DNA of 56,048 nucleotides. Source: a virus. The stretch spans positions 1-56,048 of IMG/VR virus record IMGVR_UViG_3300020193_000026; one strand, given 5' to 3'. Shown here piece after piece: positions 30,920 to 40,383 of this stretch (position 1 is the first letter of the stretch; each line of letters starts with the position of its first letter). The translations under genes and the position numbers were made by a program. The notes under the pieces were generated by a model. The model did not search any database. It was given only the letters and a program-made list of their open reading frames with translations, and was not told where the DNA came from.

Positions 30920-33900
30920 ATGCCTAAAGACACCCCTATTCCAGGAGTCGATCGTCGTCCATATATTGAAGTCACCGACCACAAACAGGCCGACTACAAT
31001 AGATGGAGTAATGCGCTCAAATACGCTGCTTTCGGTTCTATCGCAATAGTGGGTGTCCGCTGGAGTTCAACTGCCATCAAATTTCAGATAGATCCTGCGA
31101 AGTTCAGATATCTGTCTGACGGTCTCAATAAACCCGGGGTGACCCCCTGGTATGAGGTTCGAGGAAAGACGCTTGATCCCGTAACAGGCAAGATCGAAGC
31201 CACACTTGGCGATGTCTTTCTGGAGCTGACCAAACGTGCTGAGGAAATCGCTGGCGGCATCCCTCGTACATTCGACGTTCATAGCTTCCTCAGTCGACGA
31301 ATTACAACAACGCCCACTTCAAGTCTCCGCATTAATAAAGAGCACCTAGAAGGGGCAGAGAGCCACTACCAGGCCCTCTTGGGCAGGAAGTTGACTCCAG
31401 AGGAGTCCGTCTTTGGATTTCAGGTCGGACCTTTTTCAAAGGACGACCTCGAGGCATATGTCAGGGCCCGCGCATCAAGAGAATCTTTAACGCTCTCAGA
31501 TGCCGAGGTGATGAAAGAAGTTGACGAGATGATTGCCGAGGGGCGCGCCGCTCCAGGAAAAGCCCCGGGCATGTTCTCCGTCCATCCCGACGGAACACTC
31601 AAAGAGCTAGTGGTCCCAGATGTTAAAATTGCAGAGCGTTTGTGGAATCCAGATGGACCTATCGATCCATCTACTGGGCTTCCGAAGTACAGACACGTAA
31701 TGAGAAGCACGGACGTTCTTACGGAGTCGATGGGCGGGAAACCGATCAGTCACACGAATGAACTCCCGTACATAGTATACAAAACGCCCGAATCAACCAA
31801 GCTTACAGGTACAACAAGGGAGCTTGTAGAGGCCTTCATTGACCCAAAGATCATAGAAGGTGCAGCCGATAAGGTAATGGGAAACACAGCCAGGGCTGTC
31901 GCTCAGGAGGGAGAGGTCTTTGCCAAGAAGATGTCAGAGAGATATCTTCGTATGTTGGATCAACCATTAGAGGCCATTGAAGACCTATTCAACAAGCAAG
32001 ATCTGTTTGCTGGGGTCCGTAAGACGAAGAGCTATTCTTTCTTGAAGAACCTATTCGGTACGGGCGGCGACTACTCAGGCACGACGATGGATCTGTGGGG
32101 AAAGCACTTAAAGCGCATCGCCCCACTAGCACTTGGCCTAACAGCTGCATATGAGCTAGGCAGCCGAGTCACAGAACTTGTCGCAGATAAGTCACTGGCT
32201 CAGGTCGGGGGCTCTGCGATAGGGGCGACACAAAGGATCTATGCGAGCATCTCCGACAAACTCGGGCTAACGACACTTAACAAAGCCCAGGAGCGAGAGG
32301 CAGAGGGGTCCCATAGATTACTTGGGGTGTTAGCGTTCCCAATGGCTGGTGCTTTGACCGGCGCCACTGTCGCCTCTTTTATGAATCCGGTTGTTGCTGA
32401 TGCAGGAAAGACCGGCTGGTTAACGGCAAGAGAGGCAGTCCATGAACTCCCAGACTCTTTAGGGGCCCTCAAGAAAGATCTCCCCATAGTCGGGGACCTA
32501 AGTAAGCCGATGACTCGAGCCAAGAAGTTTGCGGTTATCGGGGCTGCGATTGGAGGAGCTCTGAGTCTTCCGTTCTTGCTTGGATCCTTGGGATCTAACA
32601 AGACCTATGACGAGACGGTCGCAGAGCAGCGTGGGGAGACTGAGGTCGCGGTGCGCAAGGGTGCATTCTGGGAAATGGGTCGTACAGACATCGAAGGAGA
32701 GCAGACCCAATACTACCGTCCAAATTGGTTCGCGCGTCTTATGGATGCCCCAGCGGATGAGTTGCAGTTTGGCGACTACGCAGACAAGCCTTTTACTAGA
32801 TTACTGAAAGGGGTTATAGACCCATACTGGAGAGAAAAGGAACTCTACTATCAGCGCCCCTATCCGATCACAGGACCTGACACGAGTGGGTTCGGTCCAT
32901 TGGGGACCCTCTGGGGCATGACCATCGGACGCGTTATTAAGCCGCCGAAGATTATGCATGCGGACGAAGTCTCTCCAGGCGGTCGCGAAGGTGTATCCGC
33001 TGGAGAAACCGTCCAGTTTGGGAGAAACGTTTCTGAGGCCCCTAGCGAGGCATTAGGGGGCATTGGAGCCCAGGCTGTTGGCTCACCATACGACCAGTCG
33101 TTTCTTGCCGGGGAAATGGCCTACAAGGCCACGGAAGCCTCTGGCTTGCCAGGTTTCGTCTTCTCTGCTGTGAAGAAGGCGATAACCGGAACCGGTGACT
33201 TTGGAGTCGACGACCCGGTCTTAGCAAGCTTTGCTGATGTTGGATCGATGCGAGATAGGTTCTGGGACTCAAATGTTGGCGGTGGCTTTACAACGACAGA
33301 GGCACTCAGGCGCTTCATCCCGAAAGAACGATTCCAATTGGAGAAGGTGAACCCAATCCGCAATGAGATGCCATCGTGGATGCCTGGTCCGGGAGGCTAC
33401 GTTGATTTTACCCACGGAGATCCGTACCAAGCAATTCCGGAGGGTGAGTATCGCTTGCCGGGGAGTGGTTATGAATCCCGATTTAAGGAGCTTGCCGGTG
33501 TAAATCCTGAGGATTATCCCGACATTCATAAGTACAGGATCCTAGGAGACGTCGCCCCTTACTCTCAAGAGTTCAAGGATATCTCTCGAAAGGTTGAAAG
33601 TCTTGCACAGTCGAATCGTCTTTCTGAGAAAGACAGGACTCTGTATGAAGGAACGAAAGCAGAATTCCGAGAAAGAGAGGACAAGGTCAAGACCAGAGAA
33701 GACCCCGACTCCTTCGTCGGAAAGTATTGGGCAGCCATTACGAAAGCGGGAAGGATGAACCCCGTCGAACACCTTCTCCCCATCTCCCCTGTTCACAAGT
33801 TTGCCGGTTCAGTAGATATGATAACAGAGTACGAGGACCGGAACCTTTACAGCACAAGATCCCCAGGATGGGACAGCCCGATAGAGGATTTTGTCAAACC

Positions 33901-34828
33901 CGCATTGTACAATGCTGCTCACATCTTTGGCTATGAAGGGGTGCCAGCCAGCGTCCAGGAGAAGAGAGACCTCACCGAGTATTTCGATAAGCTAGAGTAC
34001 ATGAAGTACAAGCGCCTTGAAGCCAACGCAAGAGGACAGGGGGAGGGTAGAGCGGCGTTCGCTTTTGCCAGAAAGGCCGAGTACACAATGTTCGGCGCAG
34101 ATCCATATACGGACATGGACACGGTTAAGAAGATACTCCCTCGAGAAGAGCTCCCATTCTTTGAGAAGTTTGTCAGTGCAGACTCCCCAGAAGAGAAAGG
34201 GCGAATCCTCGAGATGGTCCCTCGCTACACTCGAAAGTTTTATACCGCTCAATGGCAAAAGCAGATCTATGCAGGCTTAGCCGCCAAAGGGGACCTGACA
34301 TCTGATGAGCAGTCAGCAGTTATGGCGATTGAGGCATCTAGGGCGACAGAAGGAGAGGCGACGAACACGAACACATGGAACGAGTATATTGGTAAAGTAG
34401 AAGGGGGAAAGGTTAGAAGCAATACGTTCCCCGACTACATAAGAGCGAAGAGGCTGGAGTCTTACTTTGACGAATCGCCGTTCGACGCACCAAAGGCCGA
34501 CTGGATTGGCTATCACCCTGGGGTGGCAATGGATGACGTGAAGCTGAAGGTTGTTCAGGCTCAGGGGCTCGACTATCACGACTTTGATCTGTGGGAAAAC
34601 GATGAGCGCATGGCCGCAAGGAAGCCATATTTGGACGAAGCCGCCAACGACCTAATGAGTCCATCGATTATGCGAGAGGACATTTTGCAGTCATTGACTG
34701 CACTGAGGCTTAACGATTTAAATGTGGAAATTGTTCCAACAACAGGAGATCAAACAAGAATCACTCTTGACGTTGGGACAAACAGAAGGAAAGAACTAGA
34801 CAGGGAAATGAAGAGGTATAATAGGTAA
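30920..34828 (+). CDS. Probable tape measure protein
   Basis: 1302 aa. This is the first of three giant genes after the chaperones, the expected tape-measure position. Gly/Ala-rich apolar segments lie at about residues 33-49, 396-418, 467-489 and 534-558, of the kind found in tape measures that insert into the host membrane during ejection. The other parts are long, hydrophilic and mixed. A conserved tape-measure signature is not visible. The alternative is an ejected virion protein, with the 1851-aa neighbour acting as tape measure. The stop overlaps the next ATG by one base. Confidence 0.62.
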   Translation: MPKDTPIPGVDRRPYIEVTDHKQADYNRWSNALKYAAFGSIAIVGVRWSSTAIKFQIDPAKFRYLSDGLNKPGVTPWYEVRGKTLDPVTGKIEATLGDVFLELTKRAEEIAGGIPRTFDVHSFLSRRITTTPTSSLRINKEHLEGAESHYQALLGRKLTPEESVFGFQVGPFSKDDLEAYVRARASRESLTLSDAEVMKEVDEMIAEGRAAPGKAPGMFSVHPDGTLKELVVPDVKIAERLWNPDGPIDPSTGLPKYRHVMRSTDVLTESMGGKPISHTNELPYIVYKTPESTKLTGTTRELVEAFIDPKIIEGAADKVMGNTARAVAQEGEVFAKKMSERYLRMLDQPLEAIEDLFNKQDLFAGVRKTKSYSFLKNLFGTGGDYSGTTMDLWGKHLKRIAPLALGLTAAYELGSRVTELVADKSLAQVGGSAIGATQRIYASISDKLGLTTLNKAQEREAEGSHRLLGVLAFPMAGALTGATVASFMNPVVADAGKTGWLTAREAVHELPDSLGALKKDLPIVGDLSKPMTRAKKFAVIGAAIGGALSLPFLLGSLGSNKTYDETVAEQRGETEVAVRKGAFWEMGRTDIEGEQTQYYRPNWFARLMDAPADELQFGDYADKPFTRLLKGVIDPYWREKELYYQRPYPITGPDTSGFGPLGTLWGMTIGRVIKPPKIMHADEVSPGGREGVSAGETVQFGRNVSEAPSEALGGIGAQAVGSPYDQSFLAGEMAYKATEASGLPGFVFSAVKKAITGTGDFGVDDPVLASFADVGSMRDRFWDSNVGGGFTTTEALRRFIPKERFQLEKVNPIRNEMPSWMPGPGGYVDFTHGDPYQAIPEGEYRLPGSGYESRFKELAGVNPEDYPDIHKYRILGDVAPYSQEFKDISRKVESLAQSNRLSEKDRTLYEGTKAEFREREDKVKTREDPDSFVGKYWAAITKAGRMNPVEHLLPISPVHKFAGSVDMITEYEDRNLYSTRSPGWDSPIEDFVKPALYNAAHIFGYEGVPASVQEKRDLTEYFDKLEYMKYKRLEANARGQGEGRAAFAFARKAEYTMFGADPYTDMDTVKKILPREELPFFEKFVSADSPEEKGRILEMVPRYTRKFYTAQWQKQIYAGLAAKGDLTSDEQSAVMAIEASRATEGEATNTNTWNEYIGKVEGGKVRSNTFPDYIRAKRLESYFDESPFDAPKADWIGYHPGVAMDDVKLKVVQAQGLDYHDFDLWENDERMAARKPYLDEAANDLMSPSIMREDILQSLTALRLNDLNVEIVPTTGDQTRITLDVGTNRRKELDREMKRYNR

Positions 34829-37800
34829 TGGGAGACTTTTTTGGTGATTATGTAGCACCCGGAATACTCTTGACAGGTGCAGGCGTAACAGCATACCGCA
34901 CATACAAAGATATCTCTGCGAAGGGAACCATGACCGCACCATGGCGTATCCAGAAGCAGTCATCAGCCCTCTATTCAAAGATCAAAGGACTGCACGAAAA
35001 CAGGTATAGGCCAACTGCAGCCTCTATCGCAGAACTATTCTTTCCAGATTTTATCAATATCTTTCCTGGGTCTACCCCAGAGACCCGCACGGCCGGGCAG
35101 GAGATGATGGGGAGGATCCGATCATCCGCCGTCAGCGGACTTATATCCAACCATCAGCTCAAAGCAAGAGCAATTGAGCTGGGTATCACACCAGAAACAA
35201 TGGGCGGACTTACTCCTGACAAGATTGCAGCCCTACTCGGGGCCACTCCTGACAACCCATATGGGATCGATGCATATAGAGAGTATCTGTCAAGAGTCGC
35301 CAGAACCAACGACCTCGGAAGGCTAAAGACAGGGGGTGAAGGGGCTCTTAAGTCTTTAGTCGAAGCTAACCAGAGTGTTGCAAGAAATAGTGGTCTTGGA
35401 GAGACACTGAGTGCCATGAAGTCGAAGGGGGCGTTTTCTGGAAGCTCGACCAAGGCTGGTTTCGAGAACGTCCAGTATACTCAGCGAAAGCTCATGGCAG
35501 GGCTGCCAGGTCGGGACGACCTTGTCATGAAGGTTCATCAGGTCTATGAACGGGTCCGGGCACTTGCTGCTGAGAATCCTAAGGCAGGGCTCTCAATGAG
35601 CCTAACAACCTTACAAGAAGCCGGAGAAACAATCTATACAGGATATACGATTAGATCTGGGAAGAAGGTTTTGTCCCTTCCCTTCGAGAACGCAAATGGG
35701 ATAGTTCGGACAGGGCCGGGAGGCAGAACTCGAAGTGTGGCAAAGTGGGCGCTCGCCGAGAATATTGAAAGCATCCTTGGGACATTCACTGATGTTAGTC
35801 AGATCGCTCGCCGGGCAGATGTTGCCATCACGGACTACATGCTGAATGGAGGCTTACAAGATTTCGTAAAGGGGACACTATCAAACAGCCACCTGACTAA
35901 GCAGCTGTGGAGTAAGAACAAGGATGATCTAGGAAAACTCTTTGTTCCTACTGTTGCTAACGAAGCATCAGTCCGCCGTCAGCGAGGGATCTTGTCAACA
36001 GCTCGCTCTGCTGTAAACCCCGCACTCTCCCCTGCCCAGATCGAAGTCCTCAAGAGACGACTGATAGACATTGGGCACCCGGCTGTTGCGGGGCTGAGCG
36101 CTAATCAAGTTACGGGTGGTAATATATTTATTGGGGACTATGTTTACGGCTCGTCTCCGATTGGACCAAGTTCAGACGCCAAGGCTGTGGCGCAGAGCAT
36201 GAGAGAAGGCGTCTTCTCCGGGCTCGGAAGTAAGAATCGCAGCACCCCGGCAATTTTTGGCAAAAAGCAGAAAGCGATGGGGGACATAAGAGCCAGGCTC
36301 AGAGTTATGTCTGTCCCCGAGTCTGTGGCTAATGCTTTCTTATCTCTGGCAGGAAGAGCAGATGTCCACCTGCACGAAGACGAGCTGATGCTACTGGACA
36401 ACAATCTTCCATACACAAAGTTCCATTCAACAGGAACCATCGGCGAGAATGCGGTCATGTCCGAGAAGATCGCCAAGATAGGAAAAGCAGAGACCCCACA
36501 GATGCAACGGCTTCAGACGATGCTGCGCACAGGCCTCACCGCAGACGGGATTGGTTGGTTGGAAGCGGAAAGAGAGGGATTGATACAGCTTGCCAATTCT
36601 CCGGGAATAGACGATGCCAAGAGGATCGCATACATTGACGAGGCACACGGCATCAATGAGATGCTTGAGACGATCCGGTTTAAGCCGGGAGAGTTTATTG
36701 GAATGACAGAAGACGGGGTTATGCTCAATGTTCCGAGCAATGCTGGCACTTACACAATCAGGAGTATGACTGATGATGGGGTTAAAGGGCTAAAGCTTGA
36801 GGCACTAATCGACAGAAAGCTCGGTCTTGGGGACAAGGTCTTCGGCACGAAGGGCATTATCAAGGAGGAGGCAGCAGCCCGTTTTGGTCATAAGATGGGG
36901 GCTATGTGGGAGTATCTAAGAGAGACCCCTGAGATGATTGAGGCTCTGGAGAAGGGGGACCACGAGAAGATGAAGGGGGTACTGGAGCCGACCTATAAAC
37001 AGATTGTGGCTGCTGAAAAGGCCGCTCTTGGGAGGGGTGAGGACCTGCCTGACCTCTGGAAGGTTATCGACAGTGAACAGTGGCGGGCGGCTACAAGAGA
37101 GACGCGCGGGGCTCAACTCCTGTCGGTACAGGGGACAAAGAAGATCGGTGATGCGAACATGGGGGCACTAGTCCAAGGGCTAATGGAAGAGCTACACGCT
37201 GAACTCCCTGGCATAGGTAAGGCCGGGGTGGAGCTACTCGACAAGGCTCGTTGGCGAGACACGACCTTGGACGAGTTTCTTCAAATGTCCCCAGAAGATC
37301 AGCTCGTTCGCAAGAGCCAAATAGAAGCACTGCAGACTTCGAAAGCGCTTGGTCTCGAGGAAAAAGAATTTGCCTCTTTAACAAAGCGAAGAGAGGGGAT
37401 ACTGAGCCTGGGCTTTGACGACAGCAACGGCGCCGTCACTATCATCGACGATGGCTCCCATAAGATGACAGACAGATTTGACAAGGTTGTAGAACTAACG
37501 GTCCAGTCCCCGGGACGACGAGGGAGGTGGAGCTCTGAGAGATTTTGGGTGGACCTGGAAAATAACAAGGACTTCTTCAGTACTTTGCCAGAGACATTCA
37601 GACAGGAAGTTGGGTCCTTGTCGGGGATCAAGGATAAGAGAGTCCGGATGGGAAAGTCGATCCGTCTATACAAAGAAGCGATGGAAAGCGGACTTTTTGC
37701 AACCGAGACTGGCCGCAAGGCACGCATTGCCGCTCTCGAACCACAGCTTCAGTTTGGGGCTTTGAACAGAGACGTGACTCCGCACGGCAGTCCAATCCTT

Positions 37801-40383
37801 ACTGGTGGTGCTGGCAGAGAAGGATCGTTTTCTCTGCAAACACTACTGCACACTCAAGCACAAAGAGGCGCTGTCGCAGAGGCAGGACTTGAGGCCATGG
37901 GCCGAATGTCTGGCAACACCCGTGACGAGGCCATGGAAATTTATAAGAGAAACGCATACTTCGATAGAACTTCAGATTATGCTGGTGCCATAAAGGTCTC
38001 GGACATGAGCAAGGTGGCCCCGAGTACGATTGAAGGCCTCTTCTCCCCTAGCCAAGAGACACGAGACGCAGCTTTTGGGGAGATGCGCAAGACCTTTAAT
38101 GTAAAGGGCGACCTTGTCTTCGACACCGGGAATGCTGAGAAGAGGTTTATCTACCATCCTCAAGGTCTGAGCACACACACGGGAGGATATACTGTTGCGT
38201 CGAATATGCACATTCCGACAGAGATGGACGCCGCACTGCAAGGGATCCTCGAAGGGGGAAGGCTTGGGAACAGGCTTGACCAGGGCCTGCTCGGATCGTA
38301 TGCCCAATCACTGGCAGATATAACTTTGACAAGAGATCAGAATGTTTCGAGGGCGTTCTCAGGGCACGTCCAGGGGTCGATGCGCATGCAGGCTCGCTCT
38401 GGCGCTAACGCAGACTTCTTTGAGTTCTTGGCAACGGATAAGAATTACAGTCACAAGGTCGGAATAAAAGAGAGTAACTTAATAGAGATGATGGACTCTG
38501 CAGGTATCGCGGGAGACGCCGCAGACGAAATGGTCAATGAACTCAAGGGCGGGAGATTGGCGGGACTTATACATCGTGCTCCAGACACAGAATTGCACCG
38601 TATTACAGGGGCAACGGCATTTAGCCTAGACGAAGCTTTGGGGAAGTACGCAAATTCTATGATGGATGGTCAAAAGAAGAACATTGATCTTCTCCACTGG
38701 CTTCGAGAGATGAGCAAGTCAAAGCATGATCAGGTGACGACTAGAATTGTAGAAGACGCAGCCAAGTCTCAGGAACTTCTGGAGAAGATTAACGACTTAA
38801 GCGCTACCGTGAAAAAGAGGTACAAGCCTTCGCTTCTCAGAAGGAAGTCAAAGGAGTTTATTCAAGAGCTTCAGACTAGGAAAAACAACGCAAGGGCGGC
38901 CCTTGACCAGATCTTGGCCGATAACGGCATCAATCTTGAGGGGAAGGCTGGCCCAGAAGGAGGTTGGAACAACTTCTTCAGGAAGCGGAACGCGACTAAT
39001 GAGAGACGATTTCTAGAGGAGGCTGTCCGTGACGTCTATAAAACAAAACATAAGGGGGCTGCCATGTGGCTTCCTAAGTCTTTTGAAGGAGTACTTGGGG
39101 CCGACTTCGACGACGACGCAATAAACTTCTTTCTCGTCAAAAACGAGAATACAAGATACGACTTACGAGAGAGGGTCTTGCATTCCGAGAAGCTGAAGGC
39201 TGAGTGGGGTAATCAATCCGCGAGTGGTGCTCCAGAGGAGGCGCTTGTCGAGAGATTGCGTCCACGGAACGCAACAATTGATCAGCTACATGGAGAAGAG
39301 GACTTCCTCTATAATGTGAGACAGAAAGAGCTGTATGCCAACCTGAAGAGCAAAGATCCGTCCGTGATCACCCCAGAGGCTTTGGACCCATCGAGTGAAG
39401 TTTGGAAGATGAGACAGCGAGCCCAGAATCAGATGGCCATGATCGAGAAGGCTCAAATCGGCTCTATGAGCAATGCTACAGATTTCGCACGAGCGATGGC
39501 TAGAGCCAGCGGCGCAGCCTCTCCAACGGCTCACGCCAATTCTAGACTCTTCGCCGAGATGTTGCTGGGCATTATGCCAGAAAGCATCTTGAAAGTTCGA
39601 CAGGTCCCTATCAACCAAGTCGAAGCTGTTGGTAACTATGCGAAGAGCATGGAAGATGCCCTTCGCGGTGAGCACGGAGCGGGTGCAGGGGCTGTGGCAG
39701 AATTCCGTGAGAACTTCAGACGTCTTCACGGAGTGAAGTCCGGGAGCATAGTGGACAAGATCGCTTCTGACGAAAATATTAAGGCCATCTTGGAAGCTGG
39801 AGTCATGGCCAAGAAGAACAGGCACGAGTATAGCCTTCTAACTGCTCTAAAGAATACAGAGGTGACAGACGCAACGAGGCAAGCAGCCATGAATGCTGCA
39901 AGAGAATTCGGTGGAACAACAATGCAACATGAACTCTACCGAGATGCAACCAGGGGAATAGTAGAGGAAGTTACTCCGCTGCAGAGGAATTTGAAGAACA
40001 CCGCATCGTCATTCTCCGAAGCTTATGATATTATGCTAAAGCACAAGAAGCCACTGGTTCTTGGTGCTGGGTTGGCCATTGCAACGTCGATGCTTCTGGG
40101 CTCACCAGGCAGTATCTCCTCAGAGGAGGCAGACGCTGCTGGCGCCAGGCACTCCACGGGCTCGCCTACGACCCCACCAACGGACATGGGGCACTCTGCA
40201 AGAGTCGCTACAAATACCGGTAGGGCAGTCAGAATCAGAGGAAGTTCTAATGGGGATGTTGACCCGAGTGTAATTGCAGCAAAGCTGGGAGAGCGGTTCC
40301 CCGGTTCTAGTGTGAACTTCACAGTGAACGACTATCGTGAGCGGATTAACCAAGAATATATTAGGAAGAAGTTAGACAGATGA
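34828..40383 (+). CDS. Putative virion-associated two-barrel RNA polymerase
   Basis: 1851 aa. Three segments, in order, fit a single-chain RNA polymerase of the double-psi-barrel class. (1) Residues 663-678: RKLGLGDK-x4-KG-II, like the beta-subunit lysine motif RKLxVGDK...NKGVI, with K670 and K675. (2) Residues 1422-1435: VLGADFDDDAINFF, keeping the three metal-binding Asp of DFDGD (D1426, D1428, D1430) between apolar strands. (3) Residues 1541-1555: KAQIGSMSNATDFAR, like the conserved helix after DFDGD in two-barrel polymerases. The 750-residue spacing is close to that across a joined beta-beta-prime pair. The N-terminus and residues 1741-1758 are membrane-like. It lies between tape measure and hub and overlaps the hub by 4 bases. 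DFDxD is described for crAss-like phage virion RNA polymerase. The polymerase call is inference from motifs. Confidence 0.7.
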   Translation: MGDFFGDYVAPGILLTGAGVTAYRTYKDISAKGTMTAPWRIQKQSSALYSKIKGLHENRYRPTAASIAELFFPDFINIFPGSTPETRTAGQEMMGRIRSSAVSGLISNHQLKARAIELGITPETMGGLTPDKIAALLGATPDNPYGIDAYREYLSRVARTNDLGRLKTGGEGALKSLVEANQSVARNSGLGETLSAMKSKGAFSGSSTKAGFENVQYTQRKLMAGLPGRDDLVMKVHQVYERVRALAAENPKAGLSMSLTTLQEAGETIYTGYTIRSGKKVLSLPFENANGIVRTGPGGRTRSVAKWALAENIESILGTFTDVSQIARRADVAITDYMLNGGLQDFVKGTLSNSHLTKQLWSKNKDDLGKLFVPTVANEASVRRQRGILSTARSAVNPALSPAQIEVLKRRLIDIGHPAVAGLSANQVTGGNIFIGDYVYGSSPIGPSSDAKAVAQSMREGVFSGLGSKNRSTPAIFGKKQKAMGDIRARLRVMSVPESVANAFLSLAGRADVHLHEDELMLLDNNLPYTKFHSTGTIGENAVMSEKIAKIGKAETPQMQRLQTMLRTGLTADGIGWLEAEREGLIQLANSPGIDDAKRIAYIDEAHGINEMLETIRFKPGEFIGMTEDGVMLNVPSNAGTYTIRSMTDDGVKGLKLEALIDRKLGLGDKVFGTKGIIKEEAAARFGHKMGAMWEYLRETPEMIEALEKGDHEKMKGVLEPTYKQIVAAEKAALGRGEDLPDLWKVIDSEQWRAATRETRGAQLLSVQGTKKIGDANMGALVQGLMEELHAELPGIGKAGVELLDKARWRDTTLDEFLQMSPEDQLVRKSQIEALQTSKALGLEEKEFASLTKRREGILSLGFDDSNGAVTIIDDGSHKMTDRFDKVVELTVQSPGRRGRWSSERFWVDLENNKDFFSTLPETFRQEVGSLSGIKDKRVRMGKSIRLYKEAMESGLFATETGRKARIAALEPQLQFGALNRDVTPHGSPILTGGAGREGSFSLQTLLHTQAQRGAVAEAGLEAMGRMSGNTRDEAMEIYKRNAYFDRTSDYAGAIKVSDMSKVAPSTIEGLFSPSQETRDAAFGEMRKTFNVKGDLVFDTGNAEKRFIYHPQGLSTHTGGYTVASNMHIPTEMDAALQGILEGGRLGNRLDQGLLGSYAQSLADITLTRDQNVSRAFSGHVQGSMRMQARSGANADFFEFLATDKNYSHKVGIKESNLIEMMDSAGIAGDAADEMVNELKGGRLAGLIHRAPDTELHRITGATAFSLDEALGKYANSMMDGQKKNIDLLHWLREMSKSKHDQVTTRIVEDAAKSQELLEKINDLSATVKKRYKPSLLRRKSKEFIQELQTRKNNARAALDQILADNGINLEGKAGPEGGWNNFFRKRNATNERRFLEEAVRDVYKTKHKGAAMWLPKSFEGVLGADFDDDAINFFLVKNENTRYDLRERVLHSEKLKAEWGNQSASGAPEEALVERLRPRNATIDQLHGEEDFLYNVRQKELYANLKSKDPSVITPEALDPSSEVWKMRQRAQNQMAMIEKAQIGSMSNATDFARAMARASGAASPTAHANSRLFAEMLLGIMPESILKVRQVPINQVEAVGNYAKSMEDALRGEHGAGAGAVAEFRENFRRLHGVKSGSIVDKIASDENIKAILEAGVMAKKNRHEYSLLTALKNTEVTDATRQAAMNAAREFGGTTMQHELYRDATRGIVEEVTPLQRNLKNTASSFSEAYDIMLKHKKPLVLGAGLAIATSMLLGSPGSISSEEADAAGARHSTGSPTTPPTDMGHSARVATNTGRAVRIRGSSNGDVDPSVIAAKLGERFPGSSVNFTVNDYRERINQEYIRKKLDR

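Noticed and set aside
34545-34600. A second DFD-containing segment (YHDFDLWEND) in the 1302-aa protein as another polymerase catalytic site
   Set aside because: It reads DFDLW, lacks the third Asp of DFDxD and has no matching beta-like lysine motif, so it is most likely chance.
40120-40353. Antisense open frames throughout (for example beneath the polymerase and hub genes)
   Set aside because: They lie opposite strongly coding genes, have no ribosome sites and show biased composition expected from complementing real codons.
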